Assembly (NCBI RefSeq): GCF_009761395.1
Contig: NZ_LEKN01000013.1
Coordinates: forward strand, 1-64,000
Direction of reading: 5' to 3'
Length of the DNA stretch: 64,000 nt
Source: Ursidibacter maritimus
GTDB lineage: Bacteria > Pseudomonadota > Gammaproteobacteria > Enterobacterales > Pasteurellaceae
In this document: positions 1 to 6,787 of the stretch, piece after piece
Numbering within the stretch: position 1 is the stretch's first letter
Layout of the letters: the number at the start of each line of letters is the position of its first letter
Program-made: the position numbers and the translations under genes
Notes under the pieces: generated by a model
Database searches by the model: none
Told to the model about the DNA's origin: nothing
Seen by the model: the letters and a program-made list of their open reading frames with translations, nothing else

Positions 1-98
1 CAATCCCGCAACGCCTGCAAACCTTGCTCCGCTACATTCGGAAATTGTTTCGCTAACGTCCATGTCTGGTTATTATTCAACTTAGACTCAATATTGTT
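1..98 (-). pseudogene. Truncated paralogue of the 640-aa island protein
   Basis: Read leftward, this edge fragment encodes residues closely matching about positions 48-81 of the 640-aa protein encoded at 2625-4547 (NNIESKLNNNQTW, LAKQFP, EQGLQALRD). The DNA match is about 90 percent and stops abruptly near position 98. Upstream of that point the frame meets a TAG stop with no start codon, so the 5' end of this copy is missing. Whether the rest of the gene continues beyond the window edge cannot be seen. The protein family is not recognised. Confidence 0.75.
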
Positions 99-517
99 GA
101 TTGGGTAGGAAAAGGGGAGAATTGATACAATACCAAACTATAATCAGGAACAAGGCACTCAACATAGCACAGTATAAGCTTTTATATATATAAGTCGCTA
201 TGATAATTAATTAAAGTTGAGTATTGGTATTCACGTTTTAACTGATGAAATTTTTCTCTTTATATAATTTAACGTATTGTTTTAGTAAAGAGCTTGCTCT
301 CGGTTTGGATTATCTAAGAAAAATGTTTCTTTTAGTTTTTAAGCTTCATACTTTTATGATAAGATCAACGCAGAAATAGCGTTATGTAAAAAAAAGATGT
401 TTAAACACCGCTTAGACCTGTAGGCAGTTGATTTCGGAGTAGTTAAAAGACTTTCAGAAAAAGGTTTTAAACGATTAAAAAAGTAAAAGCTTTACGTCAT
501 AAAAAATGTAAAAACGC
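99..517. other. AT-rich intergenic stretch, no gene seen
   Basis: This stretch of about 420 bases lies between the paralogue fragment and the promoter of the type III antitoxin RNA. It is AT-rich, has stops in all frames at short intervals, and I see no convincing gene, terminator or repeat in it. Confidence 0.6.
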
Positions 518-546
518 TTGAAAAATTACAACCTAACTCATATAAT
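518..546 (+). promoter_or_regulatory. Sigma-70 promoter of the antitoxin RNA
   Basis: TTGAAA at 518-523 and TATAAT at 541-546 are separated by 17 bases, a near-consensus sigma-70 promoter. Transcription would begin close to 553, exactly where the first antitoxin repeat begins. Confidence 0.8.
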
Positions 547-552
547 ATAGTC

Positions 553-652
553 GTGGTGGTAGGGTTGCCCCACTTTAAAAAAAGAAAGCCCGTTTGAAGT
601 CCTGTGGTGGTAGGTTCGCCCCACTTTAAAAACAGAAAGACCGTTTGAATTA
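553..652 (+). ncRNA. Type III antitoxin RNA: two tandem 51-nt repeats
   Basis: Two near-identical units start at 553 and 604 (period 51). Each begins GTGGTGGTAGG, continues with GCCCCACTTTAAAAA, and ends with CCGTTTGAA. Each can pair GTGG with CCAC around a G-rich loop. In type III toxin-antitoxin systems (ToxIN, CptIN, TenpIN) the antitoxin is a short RNA made of such repeats, lying between the promoter and a terminator just upstream of the toxin gene, and cut into units by the toxin. That layout is seen here. The sequence match is to architecture; I did not recognise the repeat itself. Confidence 0.75.
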
Positions 653-653
653 T

Positions 654-687
654 GCCCATTCTAATTCCGTTAGAATGGGCTTCGTTT
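654..687 (+). terminator. Rho-independent terminator between antitoxin RNA and toxin gene
   Basis: GCCCATTCTA (654-663) pairs perfectly with TAGAATGGGC (671-680) across a 7-base loop and is followed by TTCGTTTT. In type III loci a leaky terminator at this position sets the excess of antitoxin RNA over toxin mRNA. Confidence 0.85.
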
Positions 688-702
688 TAGGTAAATCACA
701 TA

Positions 703-1179
703 ATGAACACAGCTCGTTTCTTTCAACTATCAGATTTGTTTTATTCAGATTACCCAGCCAATGAATTTAATCAAATTTTAGACCCTAAAAAGAACGGTCG
801 TGGATATTATGGTGTAACGATCATAGAACTTTATAATCTAAAATTCGCAATTCCTTTACATTCAAACATAAATGTAAAAAAAGGATATAAACTAAGAGAA
901 GATAAAGATACTGGACAAATATCGGGTTTAGACTTTGAAAAGGCTGTTATTCTTAGAAAAGATGAATATATTGGTTCTGATTATGAAGTCAAACCTAGCA
1001 AGGATTATTCGACTGTAAATAAAAATAAAAACCAAATCAATAAAAAGTTTAAGAAATATATTACCGAATATATAGAAGCAATTGAAAAAAACGATCAAAA
1101 TATAATTAGACAAAGATATAGAAATACTACATTGATCTATTTTCACGACTTGCTAATTCCTCTTAATACAAAACAATAA
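703..1179 (+). CDS. Type III toxin-antitoxin toxin, TenpN/ToxN-like endoribonuclease
   Basis: The 158-aa product resembles the ToxN/TenpN/CptN toxin superfamily, RNases that cleave mRNA and their own antitoxin RNA and are often abortive-infection phage defences. Recognisable features are the N-terminal FFQLSDLFY segment, the beta-strand block YGVTIIELYNLKFAIPL (about residues 36-52), GLDFEKAVIL (75-84), and a helical C-terminal half rich in Lys and Asn. Length is typical (about 150-200 aa). The gene starts 15 bases after the antitoxin terminator, so both would be made from the promoter at 518. I lean towards the TenpN family from memory of its GLD-x-KA block, but assignment among the three families is uncertain; type III toxin identity is much firmer than the subfamily. 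Confidence 0.78.
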   Translation: MNTARFFQLSDLFYSDYPANEFNQILDPKKNGRGYYGVTIIELYNLKFAIPLHSNINVKKGYKLREDKDTGQISGLDFEKAVILRKDEYIGSDYEVKPSKDYSTVNKNKNQINKKFKKYITEYIEAIEKNDQNIIRQRYRNTTLIYFHDLLIPLNTKQ

Positions 1180-1209
1180 GATCAATTAAACAACTTATCC
1201 CTGTTATTT

Positions 1210-1238
1210 TGTTATCTTTATAACAAGATAACATTTTT
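1210..1238 (+). terminator. Terminator after the toxin gene
   Basis: TGTTATCTT (1210-1218) pairs with AAGATAACA (1225-1233) across a 6-base loop and is followed by TTTTT. It closes the toxin transcript. Confidence 0.75.
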
Positions 1239-1334
1239 ACTGTTTTACTTCCAAGAATACCTCTAAAATTCCCCTTGACTTCACATTTAATATCGGTTAA
1301 AATTCACTCGATTTAAGGCTTAAAGCTTTTTAAA

Positions 1335-1375
1335 GACTTAAAAACTTAAAGACTTAAAGACTTAAAGACTTAAAG
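1335..1375 (+). repeat. Tandem octamer repeat (GACTTAAA, five copies)
   Basis: Five head-to-tail copies of an 8-base unit GACTTAAA run from 1335 to 1374; the second carries one G-to-A change. The surrounding 1311-1420 is made of related TTAAAG/CTTTAA words. It lies about 75 bases before the start of the secreted-protein gene at 1450, within its presumed promoter region, so copy-number change could alter expression. Confidence 0.85.
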
Positions 1376-1449
1376 CTTTAAAGAATTTAAAAAGCTTTAA
1401 AAGCTTTACATATTTTAGTTAAACATTGTACAAGTAAGGAGTACAGAAT

Positions 1450-2313
1450 ATGAAAATGAAATTAAACAAAATTGTGGTATTGACATTGTTAGGAGTGGGT
1501 GTGCTTGGCTTTGGTGGGAATGCTGTGGCGGGGAAGTATGAAATTACTGAACAACAAATTCAAGAAGCAGAGAAAAAATATGTTTCAGAGTATCCAAAAA
1601 ATAAACATATCCAACATGCTGGCACTGATTGGTATTTCGAACATCGTTACGGAACTCCAGACAAAGAACGACAGGAACTGTGGTTAGAATTTGTAAAATC
1701 TGACGAGAAATACAAACCAAAAATAAAAGAATGGCTCTCTCAAAAAATCTCTCAAGAAAAACTCAAACAAGCTCTCAAACTAACATCTCCTCTCAATAAA
1801 AACACTAGCAAAACTCTCTCTCAAGACGAAATCCAAGCTCTCAAAACCGAAACTCAAGTTCTCCGCCAACAATTCGCCAATTACCTCAATTACCACAGCA
1901 ATGGTTTTGAACCAAAAAAACTTTATCAAGATAAATTCCGTTTTCTATACAACCGCTCAAAAGATTTAATTATTTTAATAATTGGCAACAAAGTAAAAGA
2001 CAAAGAACTATTAGAGATGACACTAGAGTATCGTAAAGCTCTTGAAGAAGAATTTTTAGAAGAAAATAAAAAAGCAAAAAATGGGTACTGGGGTGTTCTA
2101 AAAGCAGCAGTGCACGATTCATACCAAGTATTTATTCAAGCAGAAAAAGAGGGGAAAGCGATTCACAGAATGCCTGAACACAAGGAAGCAGTGAAAGAAT
2201 TAGGTGAGCGTGATGATGTGAAGAAGTTTGATATTATTGAAGAAGATTACAAGAGATTAAATACAGCTTTAGAGCAACATATTTACCTACTAGATGTTAA
2301 AGTGGTAAATTAA
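1450..2313 (+). CDS. Predicted secreted protein of unknown function
   Basis: The 287-aa product has a clear Sec signal peptide: basic MKMKLNK, hydrophobic core, and a likely cleavage site after AVA at about residue 27. The mature part is charged and mostly helical (KYEITEQQIQEAEKKY, then Lys/Glu-rich segments) with no cysteine and no membrane segment. A good AAGGAG ribosome site precedes the ATG by about 8 bases. It is flanked by a terminator on each side, so it is a single-gene unit. I do not recognise the family. Its position on the island and the octamer repeat upstream hint at a surface or host-contact role, but this is inference only. Confidence 0.8.
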   Translation: MKMKLNKIVVLTLLGVGVLGFGGNAVAGKYEITEQQIQEAEKKYVSEYPKNKHIQHAGTDWYFEHRYGTPDKERQELWLEFVKSDEKYKPKIKEWLSQKISQEKLKQALKLTSPLNKNTSKTLSQDEIQALKTETQVLRQQFANYLNYHSNGFEPKKLYQDKFRFLYNRSKDLIILIIGNKVKDKELLEMTLEYRKALEEEFLEENKKAKNGYWGVLKAAVHDSYQVFIQAEKEGKAIHRMPEHKEAVKELGERDDVKKFDIIEEDYKRLNTALEQHIYLLDVKVVN

Positions 2314-2332
2314 GTATAGCTCTCATAAATTT

Positions 2333-2384
2333 AAAGCCCTGTATAGTTGTATAGCTATATAGTTACAAAACAGGGCTTTTTTTG
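2333..2384 (+). terminator. Terminator of the secreted-protein gene
   Basis: AAAGCCCTGT (2333-2342) pairs with ACAGGGCTTT (2370-2379), followed by a T-run. The loop between holds a further inverted TATAG repeat. Confidence 0.8.
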
Positions 2385-2385
2385 T

Positions 2386-2456
2386 TTTTTAGTTTCACCT
2401 TTATGGAAGTGAGACTCCAGTTTTTTAGTTCCACCTTTATGGGAGCGAGACCCCAG
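2386..2456. repeat. Pair of degenerate 36-bp direct repeats
   Basis: Two units, about 2386-2420 and 2422-2456, share AGTT-CACCTTTATGG-AG-GAGAC-CCAG with a period of 36. They lie just past the terminator of the secreted-protein gene and before the convergent 640-aa gene. No open reading frame uses them. The remainder of this gene-free stretch, to 2624, shows only AT-rich sequence. Confidence 0.75.
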
Positions 2457-2624
2457 TTTTTAAAACTCTATTTAAGGTATCAATAATTATCTCTACCTTT
2501 ATTAAAAGAGTAAAAAATATTTGAGATAAAGTCAAGTTTCAGTTTAAAAAAAGACAAATAACAAAAAATGTTATTCGTCTTTTAGATTATATATTTTTCA
2601 AATCTTCACTTTATACACAGTCAA

Positions 2625-4547
2625 CTAAACTTCTATTCCTTTACTAGCATTCACATTATTTGCTTTCTCCTGCTCCATACGCATTTTCTCTTCCTGAGTC
2701 ATGTTTAGTTCTTCGCGTCTTAAAATAAGTTTCTGCTCTTCAATACTCGCTGTTGTATTCTTTTCATTCAATGCTCGTGGAGAGTGGTCTGTAGTACGAT
2801 TAGGCTCAACTTTATCAGCAAAATAACTTTCAGTTTCTTTTTTTATATTTTCATCTTGTTCTTCTTTTGTTTTCTTCATTTGAAAAGTTGGAGTCTTTTT
2901 CACTGAAGCTATTGATGAAACTAACGATGCTTGCGAATCAGGCTTGCCTTTATTTTCTGGGGCGAGTTCTTGAATAGGTTCGGCATTAGAAGCTTTAGAA
3001 GCTTTGGAAGCTTTGGTGTTAGCAATAAATGAACTCACATCATTATTAGTTTGATGAGCTTGATTTTGTAATGATGAATTTTGCATAACAGCATTCAAAA
3101 TAACCTTACCCTCACCATAATCAACAGATTCAGTATTCATTTCTTGCTGTTGATTAAAATCTTTATTGTTTGCTTTAAGAAAATCAACCGCTTGCTGTTC
3201 AGTATATCCAGAGTTCATTAATATTTTTTTTGTCTTATCATCATTTTGAAGAAACATCGCATGAAGCACGTTTTGTTTTTCCCCAGAAGATAAATTTTCA
3301 GTTAATTTATTAAACTCGTTTAAGTCTTTTGTTTTTAATAAAGAATCGATTTGATCTTTACAGTCAAATGGGATAGTTCCATCCTTATTCATAGAATCAA
3401 CTAAAGATTGAACTAAATGCTTCGAAACTACAGGCTTATCACCATTGGAACCAAAAATAGAACTTGCGATTTTAGATTTATCACGAAGTTGTTCTTTTGT
3501 TATAGTATCATGAGTTTGTTTACTGGCTACTGCTTGAGCATTCTCATCCGAAATATTAGGATGAACCCGTTTAACTTCATCTATCGTCTTTTGATAAGCC
3601 CCCTTAGCTTCTTCCATTATTTCGTCTCGATTTTTTTTAATTCCTTGTTCTAAATATTTTTTTTCCAAATTATTAGCCGATCTCACCACAGCATCATTTT
3701 GATGATAAGCTGCATCTAACACTGCTACAGCAAAATAGGTTGCTTGTTGCGAAGCAGGTTTATCAACTCCCAAAGCTTGTTGAATAACTTGTTTTTCATC
3801 TTGAGAAGAAACTCCACTTACCTCCACAACTTTCTTATTATCTCCTACCTCGTAAGCAGGATTACTGCCTTGCCTCGTTTGGGAAAGTATATTGTTAGCG
3901 GCATTTGCTACAACTGTACTTTTATCTTGTTCCTCAAAACCGCCTTTGGTCTCCATAGCAGTTAACAAAGTAATAGCATCATTTCTTGTAATATCATTCG
4001 TCAACTCCCCCTTATCATTATACAACCGCTTATCAATAAACTCGGGCGTTAAATCATCCAACCTCATCTCCCTATCCAAGAAAGACAATCTCACCATCAA
4101 TGTATTGATATTATTATCGAAGTACAACCCACCACCAAAGCTGTTAAAGCTGTTAGCACTACCCAGACTGACTCCCATACCCCCTACAACATTTCGGGCT
4201 AAATTCGCATTTCGAGCCTCACGAGCATCACGATTTTCTCTTTCTTCCGCATAATATTGTAATATCGCCATACGCTCACGCTGCATATCCGCTTTAGCCG
4301 ACCAATCCCGCAACGCCTGCAAGCCTTGCTCCGCCACAGTCGGAAATTGTTTCGCTAACGTCCAAGTTTGATTATTATTCAACTTAGACTCAATATTGTT
4401 CACAATATCAACAAAACGCTGGTCGCCTTTGTTTTTCAAAACACGCAACAATTCGGACGCATCATGTAACAAGGATATATCCTGTGTATTGATTAACTCA
4501 GCAATATTTTTGGTGATATAACTCGCTTTTTCTTTATTTAATGCCAT
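2625..4547 (-). CDS. Large hypothetical cytoplasmic protein of the island
   Basis: The 640-aa product has no signal peptide, no membrane segment and one cysteine. It is rich in Asn, Asp, Glu, Lys and Gln. Residues 95-125 are an Ala/Arg/Glu-rich, probably helical stretch (AEERENRDAREARNANLARN), followed by a Gly/Ser-rich segment (GGMGVSLGSANSFNSFGGG). The last 140 residues are low-complexity and probably disordered (SKASKASNAEP, EEQDENIKKETES). No good ribosome site precedes the ATG. A truncated paralogue of its N-terminal part is present at 1-98, so this family occurs at least twice on the island. I do not recognise the family and assign no function. Confidence 0.7.
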   Translation of the reverse strand: MALNKEKASYITKNIAELINTQDISLLHDASELLRVLKNKGDQRFVDIVNNIESKLNNNQTWTLAKQFPTVAEQGLQALRDWSAKADMQRERMAILQYYAEERENRDAREARNANLARNVVGGMGVSLGSANSFNSFGGGLYFDNNINTLMVRLSFLDREMRLDDLTPEFIDKRLYNDKGELTNDITRNDAITLLTAMETKGGFEEQDKSTVVANAANNILSQTRQGSNPAYEVGDNKKVVEVSGVSSQDEKQVIQQALGVDKPASQQATYFAVAVLDAAYHQNDAVVRSANNLEKKYLEQGIKKNRDEIMEEAKGAYQKTIDEVKRVHPNISDENAQAVASKQTHDTITKEQLRDKSKIASSIFGSNGDKPVVSKHLVQSLVDSMNKDGTIPFDCKDQIDSLLKTKDLNEFNKLTENLSSGEKQNVLHAMFLQNDDKTKKILMNSGYTEQQAVDFLKANNKDFNQQQEMNTESVDYGEGKVILNAVMQNSSLQNQAHQTNNDVSSFIANTKASKASKASNAEPIQELAPENKGKPDSQASLVSSIASVKKTPTFQMKKTKEEQDENIKKETESYFADKVEPNRTTDHSPRALNEKNTTASIEEQKLILRREELNMTQEEKMRMEQEKANNVNASKGIEV

Positions 4548-4637
4548 ATTTTTAACGCTTTAAAAGAATAGGGATATTTATATTATAAGAAAAATGTTGG
4601 GGTTTATAAAAATTGAGGAGGTGGGAAGTGGGAAGTA

Positions 4638-4680
4638 AATAAAACAAAAAACTAAGCCAACAAATAAAGCGGGCTTAGTT
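4638..4680 (-). terminator. Leftward terminator upstream of the 640-aa gene
   Basis: On the minus strand AACTAAGCC (4680-4672) pairs with GGCTTAGTT (4658-4650), followed by TTTTTGTTTTATTT. It would end leftward transcripts coming from the phosphatase side, about 90 bases before the 640-aa gene starts. Confidence 0.75.
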
Positions 4681-4712
4681 TCCTTAATTTTTTACAATAT
4701 TGTTAAAATGGA

Positions 4713-4768
4713 TTTTCAGTCACCATCAGACCTATGGAATGGGTTTTCAGTCTCCATCCGACCTACAT
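4713..4768. repeat. Pair of degenerate 31-bp direct repeats
   Basis: TTTTCAGTCACCATCAGACCTA (starting 4713, written here in two parts as TTTTCAGTCACC plus ATCAGACCTA) recurs at 4744 as TTTTCAGTCTCC plus ATCCGACCTA, period 31. The pair lies between the phosphatase stop and the leftward terminator at 4638-4680. Function unknown. Confidence 0.7.
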
Positions 4769-4773
4769 CAATA

Positions 4774-5631
4774 TTATAAAACATCAAACAAAAACACTCC
4801 AACAACCAAAATCAAAACAAATAACATCCCCCAAACAAACATCGATGGAAAACGAGATTTGTCAATAATATAAGGCATAGGATAAGTATAAGGCTTGTTT
4901 TTTGTATTATCTACTTTTAATAAAGTTAAGTTATGAGTATTAAAAACGCCTGTATCAAGATAAAAGCGATTGCCTTTCAACACAGGACTCTGTAAAGGCG
5001 TGTGCCCATGCACAAAATAATTCGCTCCTTTGATAACCGTATAATCTTCTGAAAAGACTCTACTTCGATTAAAGAGTATTTTATTTATACTCCTCATACC
5101 AAAATGTTTTACATCTTTTGAGTTGTAATAATTAAGCGGATAATCAGCATGACAGACTACAATTTTATGATGAGCAAAATTTAATTCGAGAACTAAAGGT
5201 ATATCTGCAAATCTTTCGATTAATTTGACCGCTTGTTTTTGTTTATTTTTACTTAATCTCTCAAACCAGCTTCCACCTATTCTTTGTTGCCAAAATAAGT
5301 ATTTAGACCCACCCAGTGTAACCCCAGCATAAGCCGCTTCGTCATGATTGCCGAGAACCATCTTAAACCAAGATTTATTAAGCAACTTTAAACAAGCTAT
5401 GTTTTCAGTGCCTCTATCTATAATATCCCCTACACTAACAAGCAAGTCATTCTTGTAATCAAAATTAATCTCGTCTAAAAGCTTACGCAAATCACTATAA
5501 CAGCCATGTATATCGCCTACAATATACACTTGACGATACTGCGTACAATCAAGCTGTTGTAAAAGCGACCTGTCTTTTAAGCTTTTAAAAAGCTTATCTT
5601 CTTTTGATAAAACGCCTTCTTTCTCTTTCAC
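4774..5631 (-). CDS. PPP-family metallophosphatase with C-terminal membrane anchor
   Basis: The 285-aa product carries the calcineurin-like PPP phosphatase signatures GDIHG (39-43), GDIIDRG (68-74), GNHD (94-97) and a later VHGHTPLQSP, which together supply the two-metal site of bacterial and phage Ser/Thr or diadenosine-type phosphatases such as PrpA/PrpB, lambda PP and ApaH. The last 22 residues are a hydrophobic segment (MFVWGMLFVLILVVGVFLF), suggesting tail anchoring in the inner membrane with the enzyme facing the cytoplasm. The start used is GTG. It is the third gene of a leftward block on the island. Substrate unknown; protein phosphatase and dinucleotide hydrolase cannot be told apart here. 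Confidence 0.82.
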   Translation of the reverse strand: MKEKEGVLSKEDKLFKSLKDRSLLQQLDCTQYRQVYIVGDIHGCYSDLRKLLDEINFDYKNDLLVSVGDIIDRGTENIACLKLLNKSWFKMVLGNHDEAAYAGVTLGGSKYLFWQQRIGGSWFERLSKNKQKQAVKLIERFADIPLVLELNFAHHKIVVCHADYPLNYYNSKDVKHFGMRSINKILFNRSRVFSEDYTVIKGANYFVHGHTPLQSPVLKGNRFYLDTGVFNTHNLTLLKVDNTKNKPYTYPMPYIIDKSRFPSMFVWGMLFVLILVVGVFLFDVL

Positions 5632-5702
5632 GAAATTGATTTAATTTTTATAAGGGATATTTTAATTTAAGCGTTGATAAAGCAAAATCAAAATTAAAAA
5701 GC

Positions 5703-6065
5703 TTAAAGCTTTTTAAGACCAATTGCGTTTTCAGCCCCTAAAGTTTTTTGATAACTATCGTATGACTCAAAACTATGTCTTAAAGCAGAATTTCGGTCGT
5801 AATCTCGCAACAAATCAACTGCCTTTTGTTGCTCTTTTTCCTGAAACTCAGCAAAAAACTCAATTAAGGCAACTTTTTTCGGGTTTGCCTCTACAAAATG
5901 CTCGATTCCTTCAGAAGACAACTTCAACAAATTCATCTGCTCTTTAAAAGATAACCCAAAATGCTTGTGGATATAATCCGTATCCACAAGACCTTTTTCA
6001 TAATCTTGCCTAAATTCAGCTTGTTTCATTTTAACAAATTTGTTTTTTCGTCTCTTAAACTTCAC
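5703..6065 (-). CDS. Hypothetical 120-aa island protein
   Basis: This is a small, highly charged, probably helical cytoplasmic protein with a basic N-terminus (MKFKRRKNKFVKMK) and no signal or membrane segment. The start is GTG with a weak AAGAG ribosome site; an ATG at 6029 (MKQAEF) is an alternative. It begins 26 bases after the DnaQ-like gene and ends about 70 bases before the phosphatase gene, so the three may form one transcript. The segment IHKHFGLSFKEQMNLLKLS could be a helix-turn-helix but I cannot support that firmly. Family not recognised. Confidence 0.55.
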   Translation of the reverse strand: MKFKRRKNKFVKMKQAEFRQDYEKGLVDTDYIHKHFGLSFKEQMNLLKLSSEGIEHFVEANPKKVALIEFFAEFQEKEQQKAVDLLRDYDRNSALRHSFESYDSYQKTLGAENAIGLKKL

Positions 6066-6091
6066 TCGCTCTTTGTATTGCTGGTAACGTG

Positions 6092-6667
6092 CTAAGAATT
6101 GTCTTCTTTCTCGGATACTGTCTCGGAGGTGGTGTTGGGGGAGTGGTATAAGAATACTTCACAACAAGAGAGAGCAACCTCATCTTCAACTAATGCCTGA
6201 TAAACTGCGAGTGTAGCTATTGCATCACTTTTGGATTTATTATCTAATTCGTAGTTTAAATCATAATATTTACACGCAGAACTCAGATCTTTTAAACAAT
6301 ATCCCCCTAATGAGTCAGACTCATTTATCATTTTTGAGAATACATCCATTAAATCAATAAACTTTATTTTATTTAGATATGTTTGTCCCTTTGAGAGAAA
6401 TTTAACTAATAATTTAACTTGGGAACTCATGTCGTAGCCTATAATAACGCTGTTTCTTAAGATATTTCCTACTTCTAACGAAAGAATAAAATTATCTGCA
6501 GCATTTAAAGAATTAAAAATCCAATTTGAGCTATCACAAGTCACATATGGATTTATAAAAAATTCAAATACTATTTTTGAATTTTTATCAATAATTGTAA
6601 TTTCTGAGATCTCAGCATCACTCCCTACAGCATTAGATTTAATGTTTATAAACAATGTATTACACAT
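6092..6667 (-). CDS. Degenerate DnaQ-fold (DEDD exonuclease-like) protein
   Basis: The 191-aa product follows the layout of DnaQ-type 3'-5' exonucleases: a first strand (FINIKSNAVGSDAEISEITIID), a repeat of hydrophobic strands, a central IIGYDMSSQVKLLVKFL, and a C-terminal LKDLSSACKYYDLNYE followed by SDAIATLAVYQAL. In active enzymes the first strand holds D-x-E; here the matching positions read N-x-K, and the usual His before the last Asp is not evident. It is therefore probably a catalytically inactive relative, if the fold assignment is right. It is first in the leftward block with the 120-aa and phosphatase genes. A divergent gene starts at 6788. Confidence 0.5.
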   Translation of the reverse strand: MCNTLFINIKSNAVGSDAEISEITIIDKNSKIVFEFFINPYVTCDSSNWIFNSLNAADNFILSLEVGNILRNSVIIGYDMSSQVKLLVKFLSKGQTYLNKIKFIDLMDVFSKMINESDSLGGYCLKDLSSACKYYDLNYELDNKSKSDAIATLAVYQALVEDEVALSCCEVFLYHSPNTTSETVSEKEDNS

Positions 6668-6787
6668 AAATATGCTTTTGTACTATTACTATTTATAACT
6701 TAAGTGTTTGTTATTGCTTTGTCAAAAAAAACGTATAAAATAATAAATCTTTTTTATTGTGTAATTGCTAATATCTAAGGAGATATT

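Noticed and set aside
1311..1430. CRISPR-like array upstream of the secreted gene
   Set aside because: The repeats are 8 bases with no spacers, so this is a simple tandem repeat, not a CRISPR array. No CRISPR array was seen anywhere in the window.
2386..2456. A second type III antitoxin array
   Set aside because: Two 36-bp repeats resemble one in spacing, but no promoter, following terminator and toxin-sized gene are present in order.
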